A DNA stretch of 64,000 bases from Notospermus geniculatus (taxonomy: Eukaryota; Nemertea; Pilidiophora; Heteronemertea; Lineidae). The notes below the pieces were generated by a model, which worked only from the letters and a program-made list of their open reading frames with translations, was not told the origin of the DNA and searched no databases. Positions 1-12,400 of the stretch are shown here, in pieces (position 1 is the first letter of the stretch; every line of letters starts with the position of its first letter). Both the position numbers and the translations under genes were made by a program. Location of the stretch: positions 68,792-132,791 of the forward strand of contig NMRB01001647.1 in assembly GCA_002633025.1 (NCBI GenBank), read 5' to 3'.

Positions 1-354
1 CCCCCCCCCCCCGCTTAACCCAGACAGACCCATTTAAAAGCCATGATAAAAACACGAGGGTGCTTCTTGCGTGACAGCATTGGTCATGTTGATGAGGAGC
101 GTGACTTCTGTCACGTGACCTGGAAGGCACTTTCTCATTGGTCCATTCAAAATTCAGCGGGATTACCAATTAGTCATTTCACAGCGGTTTCCATTTTTTA
201 CCGGCTTCCTATTGGCCAGTGTTGTGTTACGCTGCGTTCATTACCGGCATTTCATTGGCCTATTTAAATTCATTGTAGCGACCACATTGGCCAGCTAAGA
301 TTCACCGGCAATCTGTAACATTTCTTCAAATTTCTCGTCTCTTTTCCTCCACAG

Positions 355-495
355 AATGTAAAGAATTCATCGGCCTGCCACCTTACGGCAAAATCACCGC
401 CTCCAGTTGGAAGGCATACAAGAAAGGCAGCTCCTGTCGGCCTGAAGACGGTCATATCCTCAGCAACAAGGGCTGGTGTCCAAAACATACCAACG
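355..495 (+). CDS. Lectin gene exon a: start of F5/8C domain
   Basis: Acceptor 'cctccacag' precedes base 355 and donor 'gtcagt' follows 495. The frame (two bases, 46 codons, one base) encodes 'CKEFIGLPPYGKITASSW', the typical opening of a discoidin domain with its disulphide Cys. The open frame ends with '...GWCPKHTN'. The upstream exon is not in the window. Confidence 0.8.
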
Positions 496-3400
496 GTCAG
501 TCACATATTCTGTATACGTGGTCTCTGTTACACTCGTTCCCAGTGTTCAGTTGGCCAAAGGTAGACCCACTAAACACTGGCATAACTGGTGACAATACTG
601 AAGGATAATCGATAGACGGCGCTGTTTGACGAGGGATCCAATCACAAGCCATCATTACAGGTTTAACCGACGCCGCCGTCTGATTGGCTAAGATACAATG
701 TACGTGTACAAAATGTACACTGTATACTCGTGGCAGATTCCCAGCGGAGATTCCCCGAATCCGACAGCTAACGCCGTCTAGTAGTAATACTTTGAGGATG
801 GCACGAACTGAAGCAGTTCAGAGCGCGGGTGACGTAGTGGGTAGCGGTTTGAAACTGCGGGAGGAGTTTAGGTCTCCGTACACATGTACATTTATCTTGC
901 TCAGAACGTCCACCTTTGACTGAGGTAGCCTACATGTACACATCCCTTCAGATGTGCAGTTTCTGTGACGAAGAGAGAACAGAGTCGCTGTCACAGTCCC
1001 TGGCAAAGCTTCATTAAGATCGTGTCAGAGATTAAACAAGCAAATGACGATTCAAATATGATAAACTTTCCGCATTGGATCAGCGTCATATATCGTCGTC
1101 TGTTCTCCGTTACAAAGTAGGCATCGGGCTAACTTTGGTTTAACGAATACCGGTTCGATACTTTGTGTAGCGTTATGAACGACCATATCATTGTGTCTGA
1201 GCCGTATGTTACAGGAACTGATGCTCATGTATCATGGCATGAAATGTCATAAGCTTAGGCGACTTGATAGGTATCAAATGAAGCCAATGGATGAAAACTT
1301 GCTAACTTCTGAGAAATATTGCTAAACGTTTTACTAGAACACCGTTAAAGGGAATTAGTCGCGACAGTAAAAAAGGATACTAAGATCAATATAATTTCTT
1401 GGCCCACGAAATTCACAATTTCAAAATTACACATTTCGTATTTAGCGGATTAAATCCCTAGGTACATGTAAGCCCAGATTTGCAGTTGACGGTGTTCTAA
1501 ATGCTGTTCAAGGCAGCAAAGCCAGAGTATTGTGTGAATGCTCTTAAAGTAGGCAATAAATTCCCGGTATGAGTAAAGTAATAGATTCAAGATGGCGGCG
1601 TTTGATTCTCTATTCAGATACCTTGACTGTCACGACCGGTTCGCTTTAATGAATCATCTTGCGCTCGCGTTTTTTACCACCTTGCAAAATAAGTCCACGT
1701 TTTGTCGTGGCCCCCAGTGTCCGGTGCAGGGCATCAGCCAGCGTCGTACTTCCTTCCCTTACAGAGAACCAATGGCTTCAATTTGATGTGGGCCCACCGA
1801 CCATGATTACGGGTCTGGTCATCAAGGGCCGCGGAGACTCCAAGAAGAAGAAGCAAGAGTGGGTGAAGCGGTTCAGAGTATCCTACAGCAATGACAGTAT
1901 GATCTGGTATTATTACAAGGACGACGAACACCTGACGCCAAAGGTAGGTCAGGCGCGGAGGGATACATCTCGCGGTATATCGGGATATCTCGTTTGATGT
2001 GCGTCTGCCGTCGATCTGCCTGAAATCACGCTGAAATCTCGTACAGTTTCTCCCACGGCGTAGATACGGGTGAATTTGAAATGCTGTCGGCATTGGATAT
2101 TTTGGGAATGTGTAGTTAATTTCCCACTTTTCTGAAAAATAACTAAGAACAGGTGGAAATCGCGTGGCAGATCCCGTAAAATATTTGAGAAATATTACTG
2201 GGTCTGTTTCATCCTTTACTTGTGTGACACTGATTCACTTCACATATCTCGTTCACCACTCGTCAGACCGTTTTCAGTGGTCTGGATTACTAATCAGCCT
2301 CTTTTTCAGTCATCTGACGCCCTTTTAGGAAGTTAGACGCCACTAGAGAGCGCACGCGCGCAAACCCCACCCCAGCGCACCTCTGCTGACATCTAATACA
2401 GCGCAATCTGTTGGTCGTATGCGAAAACTTCTTTGCGTCGGGGGCTACACTGCAGCGCATGTTATAATGATGTCAGTTTCTAACATTGATAAAGTTATAT
2501 AAGGCAAACTTAGGAGCACCGTGTAAGAATTTCATAAAGCTCAAACGTCACAAATTTATTTACATGTACTTCTTGTCAACCATTGTTTTTCGTAGCCCCC
2601 GGCCATTGCATGCTTGCAGTGAGCGCTATTCTAATGTACAAACTACATACCACAATTCAACACGCCAAAGCAACCATAACGTACACAACAATGATAATGA
2701 CGTAATACCACACGTAATATTGAACACATTCATGGGTGTCATGGCGACATCGTTGGCATCACAAGGTATCTATGATCTAATTTACCAAACCACGGTGGCG
2801 GTAGCATCAAGAATCTTAAGATTCACCAATTCACAAGTCGACGTCTTTCAATGATTTCAACCTCAGCTGGTTCTCGACCAATCACGACCATTGTTTGACG
2901 TGTCACAGGAATCGTTCATTGGTAGAACGAAAAGCCTTGATTTCCCAGCGGCCAATCAATGGTGACGTGACAATGGAGTGGAATGTTACCGAACATCTCA
3001 TAAATTCTCGACTGAGAGCCAGTTGAGGTTCGAATTTTGCACAGAAAGTCGTCCTTCCGGTGGTCTACAAAAAAATCCGAACAAGTTAGAGACAGAGATC
3101 ATGATGGCCACCACACTTCGTTTGCTCATTACTTGACAGATGTTTGTCCTCTGACCTAAAGAGGGCGCTTTTGTCTTGAATTACACCGACTTTTTCACTC
3201 TCATGAAAAACTTTCATACAAAGAAACTGATGCAGAAACCAAATGGCTTTCGTCAGAGCCTTCGTACACTCAAACATTTTGCAAGCAGTCTGACAAAGCA
3301 ACAGAGACACCTTCCTACAAACACCAAAACTACAGAAACAAGAGTGAATGACTAATGAACTACTAAACCTGGCTTGTTTTTTTTTCTGTCGCTGATATTA

Positions 3401-6400
3401 CTGCTCTGGTTGCAAAGTGGTTTGAAATATGCTTGATTTGGAATTTGAAATGAATTAAACTGCAGTCACTAACTGGAATTTTTCTTTATTGAAATCAAAC
3501 TTCTTGGTTAATAATCTAAATCTCATTGAAAAAATGAATTCTGAGTAATTTTCTGAGATACGGTCAGCATCGCGCATGCGCATTCTTAATAGCGCGCATG
3601 CGTCATAAGGAGCCTTGCTCCTGCGCGACCTTGACCCCGTAGCAAAATGGCGTCCAGAATTTCAGAACTAAATAAATTCTGACGTGTTTTATTTTAGACG
3701 CAAGTCTTCTCATGGACTTATGGCAATGATAAGAAAAAAGGATTTGTACCCATTCAAAATCGTCCATCGTCCCTGGGTTTGGTAAGGCCTAATCGGATAC
3801 GCACCCCCCTGCATAATGAGTTCCTGGGCTCGTTATTTGGGACCTAAATTTGCATATCTCTCACTCGTACAGCATATCTCCTCAAAATCATTGAAATAAT
3901 CAATTCTATTTTGCTATTCAGCCTTCTCTGTCTTCTATCTGTCGTCCTTTCTCTTGTCCGTCTTTCTGTCTTCCAACGCCTTATTAGAAGGCGACAAACT
4001 TTCGTTTATAAAATCATTAATAGTGTAGTAAGTTAAGTTTGCATTTATCCCCAGTTAAAGACTTCTTGCATGTCGAAACCTGGTTACAACAGCAAGATTT
4101 GAATCAAAAGAATAAAATTTCATGAAAAACCCAAAAATTCATTTTCCCCGTCAAGTCTTTATAGATTTAGTTTCCTTTTTTTCAAACGAAAGATACGCTG
4201 TCGAGAGAAGACCCAGCAAACCTCGTCCCGCCACCAATATCCATCGACGAGCACACGATAAATGCACATAAAACCTCGTCCCACGAGCTTGCCTACCCTT
4301 GCTTGGTATACCTGCTTGTAGCGTATTGTAGAGTGCTTCAAACAGTCGGATGGGAATACCTAGAAATTTCGTATATACATGTATATGATGTAGCACTACA
4401 CCTTTGCACAATCAACTGCAAACCAAAATCGCTTTACGGTTTCCCAGAATGCACCAGAGAGGTGTTTTACGTGGTATCGGACCAGGTATCTCCGTTCACG
4501 GCCCAGACGGGAGTTGAAACCATGTTGTGATTCGTGCCAATCCCATCTGGTTCTCACCAGTATGGCCTGACGGCCATCTAGCCTGGTTCGAATCCACCAC
4601 ATTTCCCGTTTCTGAGGTGGTGAAAGCCTCAGCCAATCATCGGGGCGCGAAGGAAAATCGACGCGCCAATCAAAATCCGTGTTACAAATTCAAGCGTGAA
4701 GAGCAAAGAAAGTGGCCAACGGTGATTTGTTTCGCAAGTTCTGATTGGCTCGGAGGCGGGGTCAAGTAGGGGTCAGGTTCATTAATAATTTATGCACTAA
4801 CGGAAAAGATGACACGATTCGGACAAGGCTAAAGACGGAGTTCATACGGAGTCGATAGCCTTGTTTGGACAAGATGGCCAATCCAAGTTCATGATGCATT
4901 GACCGCCGGAACCCCTCGGTTGCAGACACAAGATTTCCAAAAGCAAACTGTTTTCTCACCTCCAAATCTGGAGAGTTCGCTACATGATGATTGTGCGATC
5001 CAAAATGGTCACGCACCTGTAATGCACGGCCAATGCATTTACCATTTACCATACTTTCTCAAAACTGTTTCTCTCTTCTGTGTCAAACAGAATATTTAAG
5101 TGCCTTTCCCAGATATTAACTGGGTTTTAATAACGGGTTTTAAAAATGTCTTCTTTTACCATGTAACCTCGCGCTGATTGGTCAATTCCAGGCACGGGAC
5201 CAAATGACTTTCTGGTCGTCTGTCCGGAGATGTTTTTTCCCTGGTCTTTTTCTGTATAGAGAGACAAAGGAAACCTAAACGAAAACAATCACGCCTATGG
5301 CATCGCTTGCTTAGCTTCCACATTTATTTGCTTAGAATTCTGCTTCAAGAAGTCAGAGAATGCTGGAAATTTTATAAATCCATGCACACCCCTCCGTTAG
5401 AGGCAGCACAGCTGATATATGACGTCATCTCTGATTGTTGACGGATGACGTCATTTTTTCGTCCTGTGCTGCCACCTATCGGAAGAGTCCACGTCATTCG
5501 ACATTCTCTCATCAAAAGAAACGCTTTTTCCTGAGTACTTGATATTCCTCGCTTTAATCTCAATATTCTAGATCTATTTGATATCATCATGATATCATTG
5601 ATATCTAAATTTATTTCAATGATTTGGAGGAGAAAAGCAAAGTGCTAATTGGTAATGGGGCTAGCATGTGTGCTAATGCTAAAACAGCTTGTCTACATCT
5701 TTTTGCTAAAGCTTGTAATCAGCCAAAATATCACGCTGCACGTCGTTTTGCAATCGGTGAATTTTTTTGACGCAGTTAGCTGCACTCTGATTGGACGGTG
5801 CGTGACGTCATGAGATGAGACGCTCTGATTGGTCAAATCAATGACATGATCGCCGCAACATGGCTGACGGAAAACTATGAAACGGCGGGGTCAAGTGGTC
5901 CCGGGAAGAGAACTACCAGCAAGGCCAATTTGAGGGTCTGAAGCTAATTCCAAGTTAGGCCACGCTTTTTTTATTCCTTGTTTCGCGGGCTTTTTTTGAG
6001 CACCTCCATCAGAGGAGGGCGGAAAAAAAATAAAAATAAAATTTTATATCAATTCTATTTTGCTATTCAGCCTTCTCTGTCTTCTATCTGTCGTCCTTTC
6101 TCTTGTCCGTCTTTCTGTCTTCCAACGCCTTATTAGAAGGAGACAAACTTTCATTTATAAAATCATTAATAGTGTACATGTAGTAAGTTAAGTTTGCATT
6201 TATCCCCAGTTAAAGACTTCTTGCATGTTGAAATCTGGTTACAACAGCAAGATTTGAATCAAAAGAATAAAATTTCATGAAAAACCCAAAAATTCATTTG
6301 TCCTCTCAAGTCTTTATAGATTTAGTTTCCTTTTTTTCAATCGAAAGATACGCTGTCGAGAGAAGACCCAGCAAACCTCGTCCCGCCACCAATATCCATC

Positions 6401-9400
6401 GACGAGCACACGATAAATGCACATAAAACCTCGTCCCACGAGCTTGCCTCCCCTTGCTTGGTATACCTGCTTGTAGCGTATTGTAGAGTGCTTCAAACAG
6501 TCGGATATGAGAATACCTAGAAATTTCGTATATACATGTATATGATGTAGCACTACACCTTTGCACAATCAACTGCAAACCAAAATCGCTTTACAGTTTC
6601 CCAGAATGCACCAGAGAGGTCTTTCACGTGGTAAAGGACCTATAGAGGTATAGTCTCCGGTCACGGCCCAGACGGGAGTTGACACATGTTATTCGTGCCG
6701 ATCCAAGTTCGTGATTTATTGACAGCCAGAACCCCGCGGTTGCAGACACAACATTTCCAAACGCAAACTGTTTTCTCACCTCCAAATCTGGAGAGTTCGC
6801 TACGTGATGATTGCGCGATCCAAAATGGTCACGCACCTGTAGTGCATGGCCAGTGCATTTACCATTAGAAATGGCGAGATGCCTGCGCTCATATATTGAT
6901 CCCAGACCTTCGTTGGAAAGAACGGTTCGGACACAACATTATCACACTTTCTCAAAACTTGAAAATTATTCTTCTCTATTTCTGTGTCAAATAGAATATT
7001 AACTATGATAAATGGAGAAAACGTTTTTTTTAAAGATCTACTTTTACCAAACCTCGCGCTGAATGGCAATTTCAGGCACGTGACCAAGTGACGTCATCTC
7101 CCAGCACTTCTGGTCGTCTGTCCGGAGATGTTTTTCCTCTGGTCTTTTTGTGTATAGAGGGAAACCTGAACGAAAACAATCACACCCACGGCATCGCTTG
7201 CTTACATGTAGCTTCCACATTTATTTGCTTCGAATTCTGCTTCAAGAAGTCAGAGAATGCTGGAAATTTTATAAATCCATACCGCTCCGTTAGAGGCAGC
7301 ACTGGAAAGCTAACATATGACGTCATCTCTGATTGTTGAAAGATGACGTCATTATTTCCTCCAGTGCTGCCACCTATCGGAAGAGTCCACGTCATTCGAC
7401 ATTCCCTCATCAAAAGAAACGCTTTTTTCTGAGTACTTGATATTCCTCGCTTTAATCTCAGTCTGAACTAGATCTATTTCAATGATTTGGAGGAGAAAAG
7501 CAAAGGCTAATTGGTAATGGGGCTAGCATGTGTGCTAATGCTAAAACAGCTTGTCTACATCTTTTTGCTAAAGCTTGTAATCAGCCAAAATATCACGCTG
7601 CACCTTGTTTTGCAATCGGTGAATTCTTTGACGCAGTTAGCTGCACTCTGATTGGACCGTGCGTGACGTCATGAGATGAGACGCTCTGATTGGACAAATG
7701 AATGGCATGATCGCCGCAACATGGCTGACGGAAAACTATGAAATGGCGGGGTCAAGCGGCCCCGGGATGAGAACTACTTTCGTACGATCTCGATACCAGC
7801 ATTGAGGCCAATTTGAGGGTCTGAAGCTAATTCCAAGTTAGCAAAGAGATGTAAAATGTAACAACTGCTCTATGTGAGATGGGTTTACTAACGTTCTTTT
7901 TGGTTTATATGGCAGGCATGTACATAAAATAGCTGTGTATAACTGCATGTTCACTTCACCATTTAATAATCATAACTTTCTTCAGCAGCATTTTGATGAT
8001 TTGGGAATTCGCTGTTGAGATTTTCCACCAAGTCTCAATGAGTGAAAGTCCGAGTCGGTCGTTTTCAAGGAATGCAGAGAACGTTGAAGCAGTGATTAGT
8101 TGCAGACCTGCAAATTGCACCCGAAGATATTTCTGTAGTCGTGAAGAGTGCTGTGACTCTTTTTCATTTGGAAAAATAAAGGGTCCTTTTGTGACACTAG
8201 GGACGTTAAGAAATCAAGCGATAAACGTAAACGTTAACGACAACGTTATTTTTGTAACGAAAATGCAATAGAAAAATAAAATTTTATTTTTTTTTCATTT
8301 TCCTATTTTCACCTAGCGGCGGGCCCGCGAAACAAGGAATAAAAAAAGCGTGGCCTTAGCAAAGAGATGTAAAATGTAACAACTGCTCTATGTGAGATGG
8401 GTTTACTAACGTTCTTTTTGGTTTATATGGCAGGCATGTACATAAAATAGCTGTGTATAACTGCATGTTCACTTCACCATTTAATAATCATAACTTTCTT
8501 CAGCAGCATTTTGATGATTCGGGAATTCGCTGTTGAGATTTTCCACCAATGTCTCAATGAGTGAAAATCCGAGTCGGTTGTTTTCAAGGAATGCAACGAA
8601 TGTTGAAGCAGTGATCAGTTGCAGACCTGCAAATTGCACCCTAAGATATTTCTGTAGTCGTGAAGAGTGCTGTGACTCTTTTTCATTTGGAATTTGTGAC
8701 ACTAGGGACGTTAAGAAATCAAGCGGTAAACGTTAACGTTAACGACAACGTTATTTTTGTACCGAAAATGCAATATAAAATCTGTAAATGTGTAGCACGA
8801 AAAATAACGTTGTCGTAAAGTTTACGTTTATCGTTTGATTTCTTAACCTCCCTATTGCAAGGATTTGAACGCGTAAAACGTTCGCAGTTTTCAGGTCAGC
8901 ACTGGCACAGTTTCTTTCTGCAACGGCAATTAATACTGATTTGGTAGAATTGTTGCGTTACTTAATGTCACATGTCCTTCTTTCCGGGTCATTAAGATGG
9001 GTAAACTAGTTACGCATGCGGTGACCCGGCTGCTTTTCGTGCCATTCAGTGGTTGAGGGTGAATGTATTTTATGTCATAGAGATTCTATGGCAATTTCAA
9101 ATGTCAAAATCCAAAAAATATCTATACTTGACACTAAACTTAACTAACCACGTTGTTGATTATACCCAGTGTTGGTTCGGGTTTTAATCTGAATGGTTCG
9201 GATTTAATGGTTCAGATTTTAATCCGAACCAACTACATACTAAAAAACTATGTAATTGGCGTTGAAACTAAGCAATGGTATGTTTCGTCATTTATGCTCT
9301 AAGAAGATCATTCCCATCTTATATATCAATGTATATATTGGAAAAAAACACATATGGCATTGCATGAAAGAATGGTGAAATTTTGTTTCACTTGACGTTC

Positions 9401-12400
9401 ACTTTTGCATGAACTAGAACGTTTTCTTTTGTTGCTCATGGGTATCTTAAAATGACGTAGAAAAGAAAAGAAATCATGCACTTTTGAGAACTAAACGTGT
9501 CTCAGTTTGCAAGTGGAGTTTGACTTCGTTTAACATGTTTTTCATGTTTTTAAGAGAGCGACAGAGAGTTTTTGCAAAGCCCCCGAAACGCCAACGCGAA
9601 CGCCGAACCCATTGTTCGATGCCACGAAGACAGCGGCGAACAAAAGGATAGACGTTCGCGTTGGCGTTTCGGGGGATTTGCGAAAGGTCTATAATGCATG
9701 TGTTGTAATAAGTTAACCTGAGTTGTCCAGAAATGATTCTACTGTTCACGGTTTCACTGATCAAAATTAATATCATAAGTGTTTTGATTTTATGGACGGA
9801 ATGTATTTGTTTATCACATATTAATAATCTTATTAACACCAGGAAATAATTGCTTATTTAAAATGAAAATTAAACACGCATTTATAGTGTTTTCCTAAAG
9901 AAGAGAAAGTTGCGATGACATTGCTTTCGGTTTTGTCAAATTCAACACGAGAATGACGATCGTTTAATGCTACGTAACAAAGAGCTTATTAATTGAAGTA
10001 ATCGATACTGCATGACCAGAAAAAGAACTTTCATTTCGTGAAATGTATCCAGAGCATGACTCATCAATTTGACTGATTCTTCATCTGAATCGTGAGACAC
10101 GACTGCACTAACTCCAGAAAGCATCGCTAACTACATGTACTACAGGATGATGCATTACAATCAACACACTTACTCATAAATGCCAAAGCACAAAGTTGAT
10201 CGTTTCATCGGCGCATTCGGCCTTGAACTTATGACTTTGACCTTGACCCTTGCAGACATGTGACTTGACGTTCTCCTTTCAGCTTTTCGGCGGCAACAGC
10301 GATAAAGATATACCACGGTATCACTATCTGAATCGGCCATTTATCGCAAGGTTTGTACGCCTGCATCCATCCGATTGGAACCGCGCGATCGGACTGCGGG
10401 CGGGCCTGATTGGTTGCCCTCAGAAAGGTAAGGGCACGGACCCTAAAAGTGAGTATGCCTCCAGATAGAGCTGCCTGTAGTCGGCGTGAGGCTCGAGTCC
10501 CTAACAAGGTAAAAGTTTACCTGGAAACGACTACATGGAGAATACGTATGTAACCTTCCGCCATGAAACCGTTTCCGGGCTGACAGAGATGACTTGTGGA
10601 GGAGGGGCTTAAGTTCAGAATAAACAAAACCAAAGAATTTGATGACATCTCAAGTCTTAGGTTTTTAAACCGAAAGTTGTGAGAAGCGAAACAATGTCAT
10701 ACAAATCTACATTATGTTATGGGAGATGAACTATATAGGCCTACATTTGCCTTTGTGGCCGTCGACGTCTAATCGTCAGAACAATGTCCAAGTTTCAAGA
10801 TTTATACAAGATATTTATTGGCTCCTCAACAAAATGTTACAGAGCAAATACAATAAATCGTTTCAATACAGTTTATTCAAGATGGGGCTTAATTCGCCAG
10901 TAGCAATGCTGAATTTGGACCTAAATCAGGTTGGGACAGGTGGCATCCCCAGTTTTAAGAGGGATACGACGTAAACCTGAACAAAAGGAGAAAACGTAAC
11001 ATTTGAAGCAGAAGGTGGGGGGATGAGTGGATACACTAAAGAATGGGATGAAATTGGTTACATTTTAGTAGGAACTTGGCAGTACGTAAGAAATTAGATT
11101 TCTTTTTCCAAAAAGGTCAATGTCCACTTTAGTGGTATTCCTTGAGAAGTGTACTTGAACTTCTTCTGGAAAAAATCTAACTAGACGCCGCCGTGTTCTT
11201 GTTTTTGGTCATTAGAATCAGCGTAAAGGGGACTACTCACTTCCGACTACTTGCTTATACATAACTATGCACAGATAGCTTCATAGCCTGGCTAGTCGCG
11301 TTATCAAACATCCGCCATTTTTACTCGGTGAGGTGTGAGATAAAACTCGGAGAGGGTTGCTGCTCCTCGGAAAGGCGGCTGCCGATTCTCCACGGTGAAG
11401 ACAGCAGCGAACAAAAGGATAGACGTTCGCGTTGGCGTTTCGGGGGATTTGCGAAAGGTCTATAATGCATGTGTTGTAATAAGTTAACCTGAGTTGTCCA
11501 GAAATGATTCTACTGTTCACGGTTTCACTGATCAAAATTAACATCATAAGTGTTTTGATTTTATGGACGGAATGTATTTGTTTATCACATATTAATAATC
11601 TTATTAACACCAGGAAATAATTGCTTATTTAAAATGAAAATTAAACACGCATTTATAGTGTTTTCCTAAAGAAGAGAAAGTTGCGATGACATTGCTTTCG
11701 GTTTTGTCAAATTCAACACCAGAATGACGATCGTTCAATGCTCCGAGTCTAACAAAGAGCTTATTAATTGAAGTAATCGATACTGCATGACCAGAAAAAG
11801 AACTTTCATTTCGTGAAATGTATCCAGAGCATGACTCAATTTGACTGATTCTTCATCTGAATCGTGAGACACGACTGCACTAACTCCAGAAAGCATCGCT
11901 AACTACATGTACTACAGGATGATGCATTACAATCAACACACTTACTCATAAATGCCAAAGCACAAAGTTGATCGTTTCATCAGCGCATTCGGCCTTGAAC
12001 TTATGACTTTGACCTTGACCCTTGCAGACATGTGACTTGACGTTCTCCTTTCAGCTTTTCGGCGGCAACAGCGATAAAGATATACCACGGTATCACTATC
12101 TGAATCGGCCATTTATCGCAAGGTTTGTACGCCTGCATCCATCCGATTGGAACCGCGCGATCGGACTGCGGGCGGGCCTGATTGGTTGCCCTCAGAAAGG
12201 TAAGGGCACGGACCCTAAAAGTGAGTATGCCTCCAGATAGAGCTGCCTGTAGTCGGCGTGAGGCTCGAGTCCCTAACAAGGTGTAGGAAAGGGTTGGTAT
12301 GCGGACGAAATGGAATTAGTGGTAAAAGTTTACCTGGAAACGACTCCCTGGAAATTGAGTAACCTTCCGCCAAATGTAGGCCTACCGTTTCCGGTGCTGA

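Noticed and set aside
1-12. Poly-C run at the window start as a telomere or vector edge
   Set aside because: A simple homopolymer of 12 C with no telomeric unit or vector sequence next to it.
4151-6578. Paired minus-strand ORFs around 4151-4411 and 6306-6578
   Set aside because: They are the same sequence in the duplicated L and L' segments; no domain is recognised and the frames overlap each other.
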